Below are positions 14,616 through 20,772 of a stretch of DNA of 20,772 nt, piece after piece. How positions within the stretch are numbered: the first letter of the stretch is position 1; each line of letters opens with the position of its first letter. The DNA comes from an uncultured Methanobrevibacter sp. GTDB taxonomy: Archaea > Methanobacteriota > Methanobacteria > Methanobacteriales > Methanobacteriaceae. Below the pieces are notes generated by a model, which had not been told where the DNA came from, did no database searches, and was given only the letters and a program-made list of their open reading frames with translations. A program made the translations under genes and the position numbers. The stretch covers positions 1-20,772 of the forward strand of contig ONQL01000028.1 of NCBI GenBank assembly GCA_900319985.1, given 5' to 3'.

Positions 14616-15857
14616 ATGGTTAAAATTGCTTTAGTTTCATGTGGAACAGAATATAGTGGAATTCAAAAAGAGATTGAAAAGGCAGCAAACAAGTTTGGTG
14701 CAGAAATTGTTCTTCCTGAAATTGATTTAGATTACATTGATGAGTCTTATGAAAAATTTGGATTTTCAGCTCAAAGTTCAAGTTTAAAGTTAATGATTGC
14801 AAGAGCTATGGCTATCGTTGAAGGCAGATCAAAACCTGATGCAGTATTTATTGCAACTTGTTTTAGATGTGCCGAAGCAGCATTGGTCAGAAATGAAGTC
14901 AGACGTTTTATTCAAAATAATACTCGTATTCCAGTAGTTACTTATTCATTCACTGAAAGAACAAAAGCTGATGAGTTGTTCATCCGTATGGAAGCATTAG
15001 CTACTACTGTAACTCGTAGAAGTATTCTTGCTCGTGAAAAACAAGAAGGTCTTACTCTTGGTTTGGATTCTGGTTCAACAACTACCAAAGCAGTACTCAT
15101 GGAAAATAACCAGGTTATTGGAACTGGTTGGACATCTACCAAAGATATTATTGAATCTGCACAGACTGCGGCTGCAGAAGCATTTTCCGAAACTGATTAT
15201 GATTGGGATGATGTGGATGGTATTGGAACAACTGGATATGGTAGGTTTACCATGGGTCAGGAGTTCGGTGCAGAACTTATTCAAGAAGAGTTGTCTGTTA
15301 ATGCTAAAGGTGCAGTATATTTAGCGGATTGTCAAAAAGGTGAAGCTACTGTATTGGATATTGGGGGTATGGATAACAAGGTAATCACTGTAAACAATGG
15401 TATTCCTGATAACTTTACTATGGGTGGTATCTGTGCAGGTGCGTCCGGAAGATTTTTAGACATGACCTCTCGTAGGTTGGATGTTGACATTACTGAATTA
15501 GGTCCTTTGGCTGTCCAAGGTGATTGGAGAAAAGCTATGTTAAACTCTTACTGTATCGTATTCGGTATTCAGGACCTTGTTACTACTTTGGCAGCAGGAG
15601 GTTCTAAAGCTGACGTTGCTGCTGCAGCATGTCACTCTGTGTCCGAACAAGTTTATGAACAACAACTTCAGGAAATTGATATTCGTGAACCGTTGATTCA
15701 AGTAGGGGGTACTAGTTTAATTTCAGGTCTTGTTGAAGCGGTTAGTGAAACTTTAGGTGGAATTGAAGTTATTGTGCCTGAATATTCTCAACACATTGGT
15801 GCTGTTGGAGCAGCTCTTTTAGTATCTGGTATGGGACATAGACAGGATAATAAGTAA
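14616..15857 (+). CDS. mmp15: Methanogenesis marker protein 15, BadF/HgdC-type activator ATPase
   Basis: A 413-residue protein with two parts. Residues 1-145 form an extra alpha/beta domain with C9 (LVSCGTEY) and a CFRC pair (about 82-85). From about 147 on it is an ASKHA ATPase like the activators of 2-hydroxyacyl-CoA dehydratases: phosphate loop LGLDSGSTTTKAVLME, GIGTTGYGR, TVLDIGGMDNKVI and the adenosine motif VGGTSLISGLVEAV. C273 (GGICAGASGRFLDM) and C313 (NSYCIVFGIQDLV) correspond by spacing to the two cysteines that hold the inter-subunit 4Fe-4S cluster in those activators. It is therefore expected to couple ATP hydrolysis to low-potential electron transfer in the MCR activation pathway. 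GGGGAGG lies nine bases before the ATG. It sits between mmp5 and mmp17 in the operon. Confidence 0.9.
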   Translation: MVKIALVSCGTEYSGIQKEIEKAANKFGAEIVLPEIDLDYIDESYEKFGFSAQSSSLKLMIARAMAIVEGRSKPDAVFIATCFRCAEAALVRNEVRRFIQNNTRIPVVTYSFTERTKADELFIRMEALATTVTRRSILAREKQEGLTLGLDSGSTTTKAVLMENNQVIGTGWTSTKDIIESAQTAAAEAFSETDYDWDDVDGIGTTGYGRFTMGQEFGAELIQEELSVNAKGAVYLADCQKGEATVLDIGGMDNKVITVNNGIPDNFTMGGICAGASGRFLDMTSRRLDVDITELGPLAVQGDWRKAMLNSYCIVFGIQDLVTTLAAGGSKADVAAAACHSVSEQVYEQQLQEIDIREPLIQVGGTSLISGLVEAVSETLGGIEVIVPEYSQHIGAVGAALLVSGMGHRQDNK

Positions 15858-15873
15858 ATAAAGGGTTGGTTTA

Positions 15874-16434
15874 ATGTTAGTTGAATGCTATGATGAAAAA
15901 GGAGCGGAAGTTTATGAAATCATCATTAAACAAATATTTCAAGATTTGATTCTTGGGACATCAGTTGATGATTTAAAAGCTTATGTAAATCCAGATGATC
16001 CGGTATTTGTCTTAGCTATTAAAATGAGGAAAACTTCAAAAGCGATTACATTTGAAGAGGTAGCTAATTTAACATATATGAAAAATGACGACAAAACCAT
16101 GATTTTGATTGATAATGAAAATTATCTTCCGAATATCCTAAAAGAATTATGGAAAAGATTTTCAAGAGATGAAATTTATCAGCCAAATAGGTATCAACTT
16201 GAAATTGCAGGTGACCATACTGATTTAGCATCAATAGTGGTTGATGACCCTCATTCCAATTTACAAAGACGTATTTATGATGCTGTCTTTAGAATATTAC
16301 CTGAAGGTTTTAAAATTGTTAAAGATTTGTCAACTGAAGATATTGTTTGTGTTGTGGCTACTGATGAGTTAATTAAGGATGCATGGATTGAAAAAGCACA
16401 TGAATATATTGATGAGTTAAGCGAAGGCATGTAG
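15874..16434 (+). CDS. mmp17: Methanogenesis marker protein 17 (MCR activation component)
   Basis: A 186-residue protein of the methanogenesis marker 17 family (MLVECYDEKGAEVYEIIIKQIFQDLIL at the N-terminus; DDPHSNLQRRIYDAVFRILPEGFKIVKDLSTEDIVCVVATDELI in the second half). It has only two cysteines, C5 and one in IVCVVA. Marker 17 is reported as part of the multi-protein complex that activates methyl-coenzyme M reductase with ATP. It is the last gene of the five-gene run, 16 bases after mmp15, preceded by a weak AAGGGTTGG. The nifB promoter starts right after its stop codon. Marker 7 and McrC, other parts of this machinery, are not in this window. Confidence 0.85.
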   Translation: MLVECYDEKGAEVYEIIIKQIFQDLILGTSVDDLKAYVNPDDPVFVLAIKMRKTSKAITFEEVANLTYMKNDDKTMILIDNENYLPNILKELWKRFSRDEIYQPNRYQLEIAGDHTDLASIVVDDPHSNLQRRIYDAVFRILPEGFKIVKDLSTEDIVCVVATDELIKDAWIEKAHEYIDELSEGM

Positions 16435-16449
16435 AAAAGTTTATATATT
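16435..16449 (+). promoter_or_regulatory. nifB: nifB promoter (BRE and TATA box)
   Basis: AAAAGTTTATATATT begins immediately after the mmp17 stop codon. A purine-rich BRE-like AAAAG stands before a strong TATA box (TTATATATT, 16441-16449). Transcription would start around 16470, giving a leader of about 30 bases with GGGGAAGTGAG before the ATG. So nifB can be controlled apart from the marker operon. Confidence 0.65.
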
Positions 16450-16468
16450 TGTTCGTATCAATACAAAT
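16447..16468. promoter_or_regulatory. Possible operator between the nifB TATA box and start site
   Basis: ATTTGT (16447-16452) and ACAAAT (16463-16468) are perfect inverted 6-bp arms around ten bases. A repressor here would lie between TATA box and transcription start. It does not match the NrpR nitrogen operator pattern (GGAA-N6-TTCC). Confidence 0.4.
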
Positions 16469-16500
16469 TAACGAAGTTATATAATTGGGGAAGTGAGAGT

Positions 16501-17367
16501 ATGGCTAATCATAAAGGTTCAAGATTTGCACACATAACAAAAGCACATCCATGTTTTAATGAAAAAATGCATGATAAAGTCGGTAGAGCACACGTACCTG
16601 TAGCGCCAAAATGTAATATCTTCTGTAATTTCTGTACACGTGACATTAATAATGAGGAGGACAGACCTGGTGTTGCAAGTTGCGTTATGAATCCTGAAGC
16701 TGCTATTAATCATATTAATGAGGTTACTGCAGAAGGTCCAATTTCTGTTGTTGGAGTTGCAGGTCCTGGTGATTCACTTGCTAATGAAGAAACATTCGAA
16801 TTTTTCGAAAAGTTAGCAACCGAACAACCGGATTTGATTAAATGTATGAGTACTAACGGTCTTTTACTTCCAAAATATGCAGATAAACTTGCAGAACTTG
16901 GAGTAAATTCTGTTACAGTTACTATAAATGCTATTGATCCAGATATTGCTGTTGATATTTATTCTTTCATTAAATATGAAGGAAAAATATACAAAGGATA
17001 TGAAGCAGTTGAAATTTTAATTAAAAACCAATTAGATGGTGTTGAAAAAGCTGCAGCCAATGGCATGGTTGTTAAAGTTAATTCAGTATTAATTCCTGGA
17101 TTAAATGATGAACATATTGTTGAAATTGCTAAGGAAGTTAAAAAAAGAGGAGCTTCTTTAATGAATATTTTACCGTTAATTCCTTTAGCTAAAATGAAAC
17201 ATTATTCTCGTCCGGACTGTTCAATGATGGAAAGCGTCAGGGAACAAGTTGAAGAAATCATACCTGTATTCAGAGCATGTACTCAATGCAGAGCAGATGC
17301 TTATGGAATACCTGGTAAAAAAAGCGAAGACCATCATTTAGGAATGACTCCACAAAGTCATTACTAA
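16501..17367 (+). CDS. nifB: NifB-type radical SAM protein (complex FeS cluster biosynthesis)
   Basis: NifB uses S-adenosylmethionine to insert carbide and fuse two 4Fe-4S clusters into the 8Fe-9S-C precursor (NifB-co, L-cluster). The protein has 288 residues, the size of archaeal NifB without the NifX-like tail. The radical SAM motif is C38, C42, C45 (APKCNIFCNFCTR). Other family signatures are AHPCFNEKMH (H16, C18), RPGVASCVMNPEAA (C61), VGVAGPGDSLAN (SAM-binding GPGD at about 88-91), and C260/C263 (RACTQCRADAYGIPG), which supply the K-cluster ligands. It follows five MCR-activation marker genes with its own promoter and no nif structural genes in view. This supports supply of a complex cluster for MCR activation, though a nitrogenase role elsewhere in the genome cannot be excluded. 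Confidence 0.92.
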   Translation: MANHKGSRFAHITKAHPCFNEKMHDKVGRAHVPVAPKCNIFCNFCTRDINNEEDRPGVASCVMNPEAAINHINEVTAEGPISVVGVAGPGDSLANEETFEFFEKLATEQPDLIKCMSTNGLLLPKYADKLAELGVNSVTVTINAIDPDIAVDIYSFIKYEGKIYKGYEAVEILIKNQLDGVEKAAANGMVVKVNSVLIPGLNDEHIVEIAKEVKKRGASLMNILPLIPLAKMKHYSRPDCSMMESVREQVEEIIPVFRACTQCRADAYGIPGKKSEDHHLGMTPQSHY

Positions 17368-17402
17368 ATCTATTTTTTTATTTTTTATAATATTTTTTTT
17401 TA
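17368..17402 (+). terminator. T-rich tract after nifB
   Basis: A run of long T-stretches broken by single A bases begins at the nifB stop codon. No clear stem is seen. Such tracts end archaeal transcripts. Confidence 0.5.
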
Positions 17403-17746
17403 TCTGATACTCATATTTCGAGAAGTGAAGAAAACTTAATGAAAAAATTTTTGAATATTTTTGGGATGTGGATTTAATTTCCATGCGGGAGATATTATCT
17501 GTCTGTTTTAAATCATGGAACAAATTTTTCAGGCAATTTTGACAGGTTATATGAATTGGAAAAAAGTTAGATAAGGATATTCTTATTACTGGCCATATTC
17601 ATGAAGCTCATATGGAAATTATTAAGGATATGTTGCTAATTAATCCAGGAAGTGCAATGGGTGCAAATGCTTCAATAGCAATATTAAATACAGATGAAAA
17701 AGATAAATTAATAACTGATATTGATATTGATTTTATAAATTTATAA
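17400..17746 (+). pseudogene. Remnant of a YfcE/MJ0936-type metallophosphoesterase
   Basis: Pieces of one phosphoesterase can be read in order across shifted frames: SDTHISRSEENLMKKFLN from 17403, DVDLI from 17465, HAGDIIC from 17482, NHGTNFSGNFDRLYELEK from 17511, then KLDKDILITGHIHEAHMEIIKDMLLINPGSAMGANASIAILN to a stop at 17744-17746. These include the metal-binding DxH, GD, HG and GHxH motifs of the family. The central segment of about 40-50 residues, including the GNxD ligand, is gone: only 11 bases lie between HAGDII and NHG. At least three frame changes are needed, so the gene is dead. The remnant fills the gap between nifB and ppaC. Confidence 0.8.
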
Positions 17747-17762
17747 AAAAGGAAGCGATATT

Positions 17763-18683
17763 ATGGTTAAAACTTATGTTTTTGGACATAAAAGTCCTGA
17801 TAGTGACTCAATCACATCAAGTATTGTAATGACTAATTTGGAAAAAGAATTAGGTAATAGTGAAGTTAAAGCTTATAGATTAGGTAATATTAACAAAGAA
17901 ACGGAATTTATTTTAAATTACTTAAATATCGAAGCACCAGAACTTTTGGAAAATGTTGAAGATGGTGCTGACGTAATTTTGGTTGATCACAACTCCCCTG
18001 CAGAATCTGTTGATAATTTGGAAAATGCCAATATATTAAAAGTTGTTGACCATCATAAATTGGCTTTAGAAACTTCTTATCCATTGTTTTTAAGATTTGA
18101 ACCTGTAGGTTGTACTGAAACAATTTTATGTAAGTTATATGAAGAAAATGGTGTTGAAATAACAAAAGAAATTGCAACTTTGATGTTGTCTGCAATTATT
18201 TCTGACACTTTGCTTTTAAAATCTCCAACCACTACTGGTGATGATAAATTAGCAGTTGAAAAACTTGCAAAAATTGCTGAAATCGATGCTGAAGAGTATG
18301 GTTTAGAAATGCTTAAAGCCGGAACTGATTTAAGCAGTTTTTCAATCGATGAGATTTTAGCATTGGATGCAAAACAAATTGATTTTAAAGACGTAAAATC
18401 AATTGTAAATCAGGTAAATACTGCAGATATTTCTGATGTAATGGCAATGAAAGAAGATTTGGAAGAGGGTATGAATAAAATAATTGATGATGAAGGATTG
18501 GATTTATTCATGCTTTTAATCACCGATATTGTCAACAGCAACTCTCAGGTAATTGCACTTGGTAAAGATGCAAGCCTTGTTGAAAAGGCATATGGTGTTA
18601 AATTAGAAGATAATACTGTGCTGCTTGAGGGCGTTGTTTCACGTAAAAAACAGGTAGTGCCTATTATGACTGATAATGCATAA
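17763..18683 (+). CDS. ppaC: Manganese-dependent inorganic pyrophosphatase (family II, DHH)
   Basis: The enzyme hydrolyses pyrophosphate to two phosphates, pulling biosynthetic reactions forward in the cytosol. It has 306 residues, the normal size. The metal ligands are present: H9, D13 and D15 (FGHKSPDSDSI), D75 (VILVDHNSP), H97/H98 (VVDHHKL) and D148 (SAIISDTLLLKSPTTT). The C-terminal DHHA2 domain ends with the substrate-binding LLEGVVSRKKQVVP. AAAGGAAG lies seven bases before the ATG. It stands alone: decayed sequence before it, a strong hairpin after it. The absence of a CBS insert marks it as the unregulated type. Confidence 0.96.
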   Translation: MVKTYVFGHKSPDSDSITSSIVMTNLEKELGNSEVKAYRLGNINKETEFILNYLNIEAPELLENVEDGADVILVDHNSPAESVDNLENANILKVVDHHKLALETSYPLFLRFEPVGCTETILCKLYEENGVEITKEIATLMLSAIISDTLLLKSPTTTGDDKLAVEKLAKIAEIDAEEYGLEMLKAGTDLSSFSIDEILALDAKQIDFKDVKSIVNQVNTADISDVMAMKEDLEEGMNKIIDDEGLDLFMLLITDIVNSNSQVIALGKDASLVEKAYGVKLEDNTVLLEGVVSRKKQVVPIMTDNA

Positions 18684-18709
18684 TATTTTTAGGTTTTTCT
18701 AAAAATATT
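18682..18709 (+). terminator. Hairpin at the ppaC stop codon
   Basis: AATATTTTTAG (18682-18692) and CTAAAAATATT (18699-18709) form a perfect 11-bp stem with the loop GTTTTT. The stem begins within the stop codon of ppaC. There is no T-run directly after it, but T-runs lie in the stem and loop. Confidence 0.55.
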
Positions 18710-18734
18710 GGAAATCCTTTGAATTGTATAAAGG

Positions 18735-18742
18735 TTTATAAA
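18735..18742 (+). promoter_or_regulatory. TATA box upstream of the structured mtnA leader
   Basis: TTTATAAA preceded by AAAGG. A start 25-28 bases downstream falls at about 18763-18766, exactly where the first of a series of hairpins begins. Confidence 0.5.
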
Positions 18743-18762
18743 CTAGTATGTTAAAATTATAA

Positions 18763-18900
18763 ATTAGATGTATTTTTTTACATCTCTAATCAATCCGTTT
18801 TGGATATTATTAGGCGGAAGGCATAATTAAAAATTGTCTATAAATTGGACTTAGAAACTAACAATTAATTATGCTTTCAACTATTTTTTAAAAGATTTTT
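18763..18900 (+). ncRNA. Candidate structured leader or small RNA before mtnA
   Basis: Three hairpins follow one another. Stem 1: ATTAGATGTA (18763-18772) with TACATCTCTAAT (18779-18790), with a two-base bulge. Stem 2, competing at its edge: TAATCAATCC with GGATATTATTA (about 18787-18811). Stem 3: GAAGGCATAATT... (18817-18837) with ACAATTAATTATGCTTTC (18861-18878), about 17 pairs with one G-U and a small bulge. T-runs follow at 18883-18903. It may be a 156-base regulatory leader of mtnA or a separate small RNA. No known riboswitch class was recognised. Confidence 0.45.
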
Positions 18901-18918
18901 TTTATATGGTGTTAAATT

Positions 18919-19848
18919 ATGAAGACACTTGAATGGGAAGATAATAAATTAAAACTCATTGATCAAACAAAACTTCCTGATGAATTGACTTATGTTTGGT
19001 GTGAAGATTATCGGGATGTTATAGTTGCTATTCGTGACATGACTGTTCGTGGTGCTCCAGCTATTGGTGTTACTGCAGGTTTTGGAATGGCACTTGCAGA
19101 TATTGAAGGTGTTGATTTGGATAAGGCCGCCCGTGAAATCAAAGCCGCCAGACCAACAGCAGTAAATTTATTTTGGGCTGTCGATAGGGTATTGGATAGT
19201 GATGATCCTTTAAAAGAAGCTTTAACAATGTATGATGAGGACATGGCAACAAATAGGGCTATTGGAAAATTTGGTGCAGAAGTAATAGAGGAAGGGGATA
19301 CAATTTTAACCCATTGCAATGCCGGTGCCCTTGCATGTGTTGACTATGGAACGGCTTTGGGAGTGATTAGGGCAGCACATGATCAGGGTAAAAACATTAA
19401 TGTGATTTGTGATGAAACTCGTCCTCGCGGACAGGGAGCCAGTTTGAGTGTGTGGGAAATGCAACAGGAAAACATTCCCGTTAAGCTGATTCCGGATGTG
19501 GCTTCAGGATTTTTGATGTCTCAAGGCAAAATTGATAAGGTTGTTATTGGTGCCGATAGGATAGCAAAAGGTGGGGTTGTAAATAAAGTTGGTTCTTTTA
19601 TGGTAGCATTGGCTGCAAAGCATCATGATATACCATTTTATGTAGCTGCACCATATTCCACTTTTGACAATGAAATAAATATTTATGATACTGTCATTGA
19701 AGAAAGAGATGGTGATGAAGTAAGATATTATGGTGGTGCCAGAATTTGTCCAAAAGGAACTGAAGTTATTAATCCTGCATTTGATATCACTCCAAAAGAA
19801 TTGATTACTGGCATTATCACCGAAAAAGGAATTATCGATCCAATTTAG
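18919..19848 (+). CDS. mtnA: S-methyl-5-thioribose-1-phosphate isomerase
   Basis: MtnA converts 5-methylthioribose 1-phosphate to 5-methylthioribulose 1-phosphate, recycling the by-product of polyamine and other SAM-using reactions. The protein has 309 residues of the eIF-2B-like isomerase fold. Diagnostic parts are MTVRGAPAIGVTAGFGMALA (41-60), the catalytic cysteine C133 in LTHCNAGALACVDYGTALGVI, CDETRPRGQGASLSVWEM (164-181) and the catalytic aspartate D213 in VIGADRIAKGG. Methylthioribose phosphate isomerase is preferred over ribose-1,5-bisphosphate isomerase because of the N-terminal EWEDNKLKLIDQTKLP signature. GGTG lies seven bases before the ATG. An unusually long, structured gap stands upstream. 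Confidence 0.9.
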   Translation: MKTLEWEDNKLKLIDQTKLPDELTYVWCEDYRDVIVAIRDMTVRGAPAIGVTAGFGMALADIEGVDLDKAAREIKAARPTAVNLFWAVDRVLDSDDPLKEALTMYDEDMATNRAIGKFGAEVIEEGDTILTHCNAGALACVDYGTALGVIRAAHDQGKNINVICDETRPRGQGASLSVWEMQQENIPVKLIPDVASGFLMSQGKIDKVVIGADRIAKGGVVNKVGSFMVALAAKHHDIPFYVAAPYSTFDNEINIYDTVIEERDGDEVRYYGGARICPKGTEVINPAFDITPKELITGIITEKGIIDPI

Positions 19849-19866
19849 TTGTGATTTTTTGGGTGA

Positions 19867-20061
19867 GTAATAGGAATAGTTCCTTCGATATTATGATTAT
19901 ATGGCGATAGTATTGAGAATATTATAAATCATTGATTGAGGTTTTGTATTCAAAATTATTCAAATCATTAATGGATGAAGGCATTATCATGGAAGACCGT
20001 GATAGGGGATTGTGTTCCCTTTGAAAATAAGGATTGGGTTGAAAAATTATTAAATGACTAA
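19867..20061 (+). pseudogene. Decayed coding remnant, family not recognised
   Basis: Protein-like pieces continue across three frames: VIGIVPSIL, then YGDSIENIIN, then LIEVLYSKLFKSLMDEGIIMEDRDRGL, then VPFENKDWVEKLLND and a stop at 20059-20061. Each piece is cut by a stop or shift, and together they look like the C-terminal end of a soluble helical protein. I do not recognise the family. The rest of the 467-base gap between mtnA and the last gene (19849-20315) is AT-rich non-coding DNA with a promoter at its end. Confidence 0.4.
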
Positions 20062-20184
20062 TTTTAAATAAATGCATATGTAGGATATATTTTACATTAT
20101 TAAAATCCATATTTGTATTTTTAATTGATTATTGGGTTATTTAAAATAATTATTTTGACTTTAAATTAATTTATATTGCTTTTT

Positions 20185-20230
20185 TAACTATATTTAAATC
20201 ATTTTCAATAACTATTTAAGCGATAACTAT
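20185..20230 (+). repeat. Three direct TAACTAT repeats upstream of a TATA box
   Basis: TAACTAT occurs at 20185-20191, 20209-20215 and 20224-20230. The last two are part of the longer match ATAACTAT and are 15 bases apart. They lie immediately before the promoter of the last gene, where an activator would bind. Confidence 0.45.
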
Positions 20231-20245
20231 GAAATATTTATATAA
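20231..20245 (+). promoter_or_regulatory. Promoter of the small acidic gene
   Basis: GAAATATTTATATAA: BRE-like GAAAT followed by a strong TATA box (TTTATATAA). Transcription would start near 20265, leaving a leader of about 50 bases with GTGGGAG before the ATG. Confidence 0.6.
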
Positions 20246-20315
20246 CATTTGTGGGATTTTTTGAATTTTGCAAAAGTTTGGTATTTCAATTTATTAATTA
20301 ATGTGGGAGATTACT

Positions 20316-20642
20316 ATGGAAATTAAAGAAAATAAAAATGCAGATTATCCTCTTTTAATTAAAGATTTGGTCAAAGAATTGTTAAAGGATGATTTTGTAC
20401 ACTTTAAAATATTATGTGCTAATGAAGTTCATCATTTCAACAAAGAAGATGATTCAGTTATAGAATTTGAAGAAACCTATGTAAAGGAAACCTCTGAAAA
20501 TGGAGATATGTTGTATATCCCTTATCCGGATATATTCAGAGTAAAATTATATAGGGATATGGATCAATATCTTGAAGATGAAAAGAAATTCAATGCATTC
20601 AATGATGATGACGATTGGACTGGTAACAGAATCCAATTCTAA
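20316..20642 (+). CDS. Small acidic protein of unknown function
   Basis: A 108-residue protein that I do not recognise. It is soluble, with no membrane segment or signal peptide, and strongly acidic, notably FEETYVKETSENGD in the middle and FNDDDDW near the C-terminus. The middle portion (HFKILCANEVHHFNKEDDSVIEFEETYVKE...LYIPYPDIFRVKLYRDMDQYLEDEKKF) suggests alternating beta strands and a helix, perhaps a small one-domain fold. The ATG at 20316 is chosen because GGGAG lies seven bases before it; an in-frame ATG at 20301 lies just before that site. It has its own good promoter and direct repeats upstream, so it is likely expressed as a single gene under control. Confidence 0.75.
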   Translation: MEIKENKNADYPLLIKDLVKELLKDDFVHFKILCANEVHHFNKEDDSVIEFEETYVKETSENGDMLYIPYPDIFRVKLYRDMDQYLEDEKKFNAFNDDDDWTGNRIQF

Positions 20643-20683
20643 TTATTTTTTTTACACTCTTTTTTTTTTTTATGGGTGTCCGC
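20643..20683 (+). terminator. T-rich tract after the last gene
   Basis: Two long T-runs (20646-20653 and 20660-20671) follow the stop codon after a few bases, as expected for archaeal termination. Confidence 0.55.
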
Positions 20684-20715
20684 CAAAATTGAATTTTGAT
20701 TTTTTGTCAAAAAAT
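20684..20715. repeat. Two adjacent perfect palindromes
   Basis: CAAAATT-G-AATTTTG (20684-20698) is followed directly by ATTTTTTG-T-CAAAAAAT (20699-20715). Each is perfect around a single central base. They may be a terminator for a gene arriving from outside the window, or part of a mobile element end. Confidence 0.5.
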
Positions 20716-20772
20716 TTTTTAGCCTAATTTTTATTATTTTTACTATATTCTTTCAAATTTTTATTTATTTTA

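Noticed and set aside
16501..17367. Nitrogen fixation locus
   Set aside because: Only nifB is present; no nifH, nifD, nifK or nifI, and no NrpR-type GGAA-N6-TTCC operator is seen before it.
18919..19848. Ribose-1,5-bisphosphate isomerase or eIF-2B subunit
   Set aside because: The N-terminal signature, THCNAG and GADRI motifs and length fit the methylthioribose phosphate isomerase group better.
20231..20315. Upstream ATG at 20301 as start of the last gene
   Set aside because: The ribosome site GGGAG lies after it and serves the ATG at 20316; the five extra residues have no support.
1..20772. tRNA or rRNA genes
   Set aside because: No cloverleaf with a GTTCRANNC-type T arm and no rRNA signature was noticed in the gaps. 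A covariance-model scan would be needed to be certain.

Overview
The window reads as chromosomal DNA of a methanogenic archaeon of the order Methanobacteriales, most likely Methanobrevibacter or a close relative. Base composition is very AT-rich, starts often carry a short GGTG or GGAG ribosome site, TATA-box promoters are visible, and the gene set is that of a methanogen: thermosome, CbiZ, Nob1, several methanogenesis marker proteins and a stand-alone NifB. The taxon is inferred from family resemblance, not from a marker gene search.

Layout. 1-1677: a thermosome (group II chaperonin) gene whose frame is broken by an exact 8-bp tandem duplication, ending in a hairpin plus T-run. 1678-2685: CbiZ, cobinamide salvage. 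2675-4152 (minus): xseB and xseA, the two subunits of the bacterial-type exonuclease VII. 4349-5112: a PRC-barrel protein overlapping pyrE. 5153-5659 (minus): moaB. 5678-7567 (minus): an apparent operon of three winged-helix regulators, two of them FilR1/DUF1724-like paralogues, with a large inverted repeat over its promoter. 7671-7758: eight uninterrupted 11-bp tandem units. 7824-11260: nob1, a DUF2117-like gene, an AIR-synthase-related gene (methanogenesis marker 2) and a DUF4013 membrane protein. 11284-12027 (minus): a secreted thermonuclease-like protein with an Ada-type zinc-binding tail.

12154-17367 is the core of biological interest. Five methanogenesis marker genes (3, 6, 5, 15, 17) run as one tight operon and are followed at once by nifB with its own promoter. 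These markers belong to the ATP-dependent activation machinery of methyl-coenzyme M reductase (MCR). Marker 15 is an ASKHA ATPase like the activators of 2-hydroxyacyl-CoA dehydratases, with the paired cysteines for a 4Fe-4S cluster. NifB makes the carbide-containing 8Fe-9S precursor known from nitrogenase. Its place here, with no nitrogenase structural genes in view, fits a role in supplying a complex cluster for MCR activation rather than nitrogen fixation.

17400-20772: remains of a YfcE-type metallophosphoesterase, a family II manganese pyrophosphatase (ppaC), an apparently structured leader or small RNA before mtnA (methionine salvage), a second decayed coding remnant, and a small acidic orphan gene. 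No tRNA, rRNA, CRISPR array, complete insertion sequence or origin was recognised. All functional calls come from reading motifs by eye; no database search was run.
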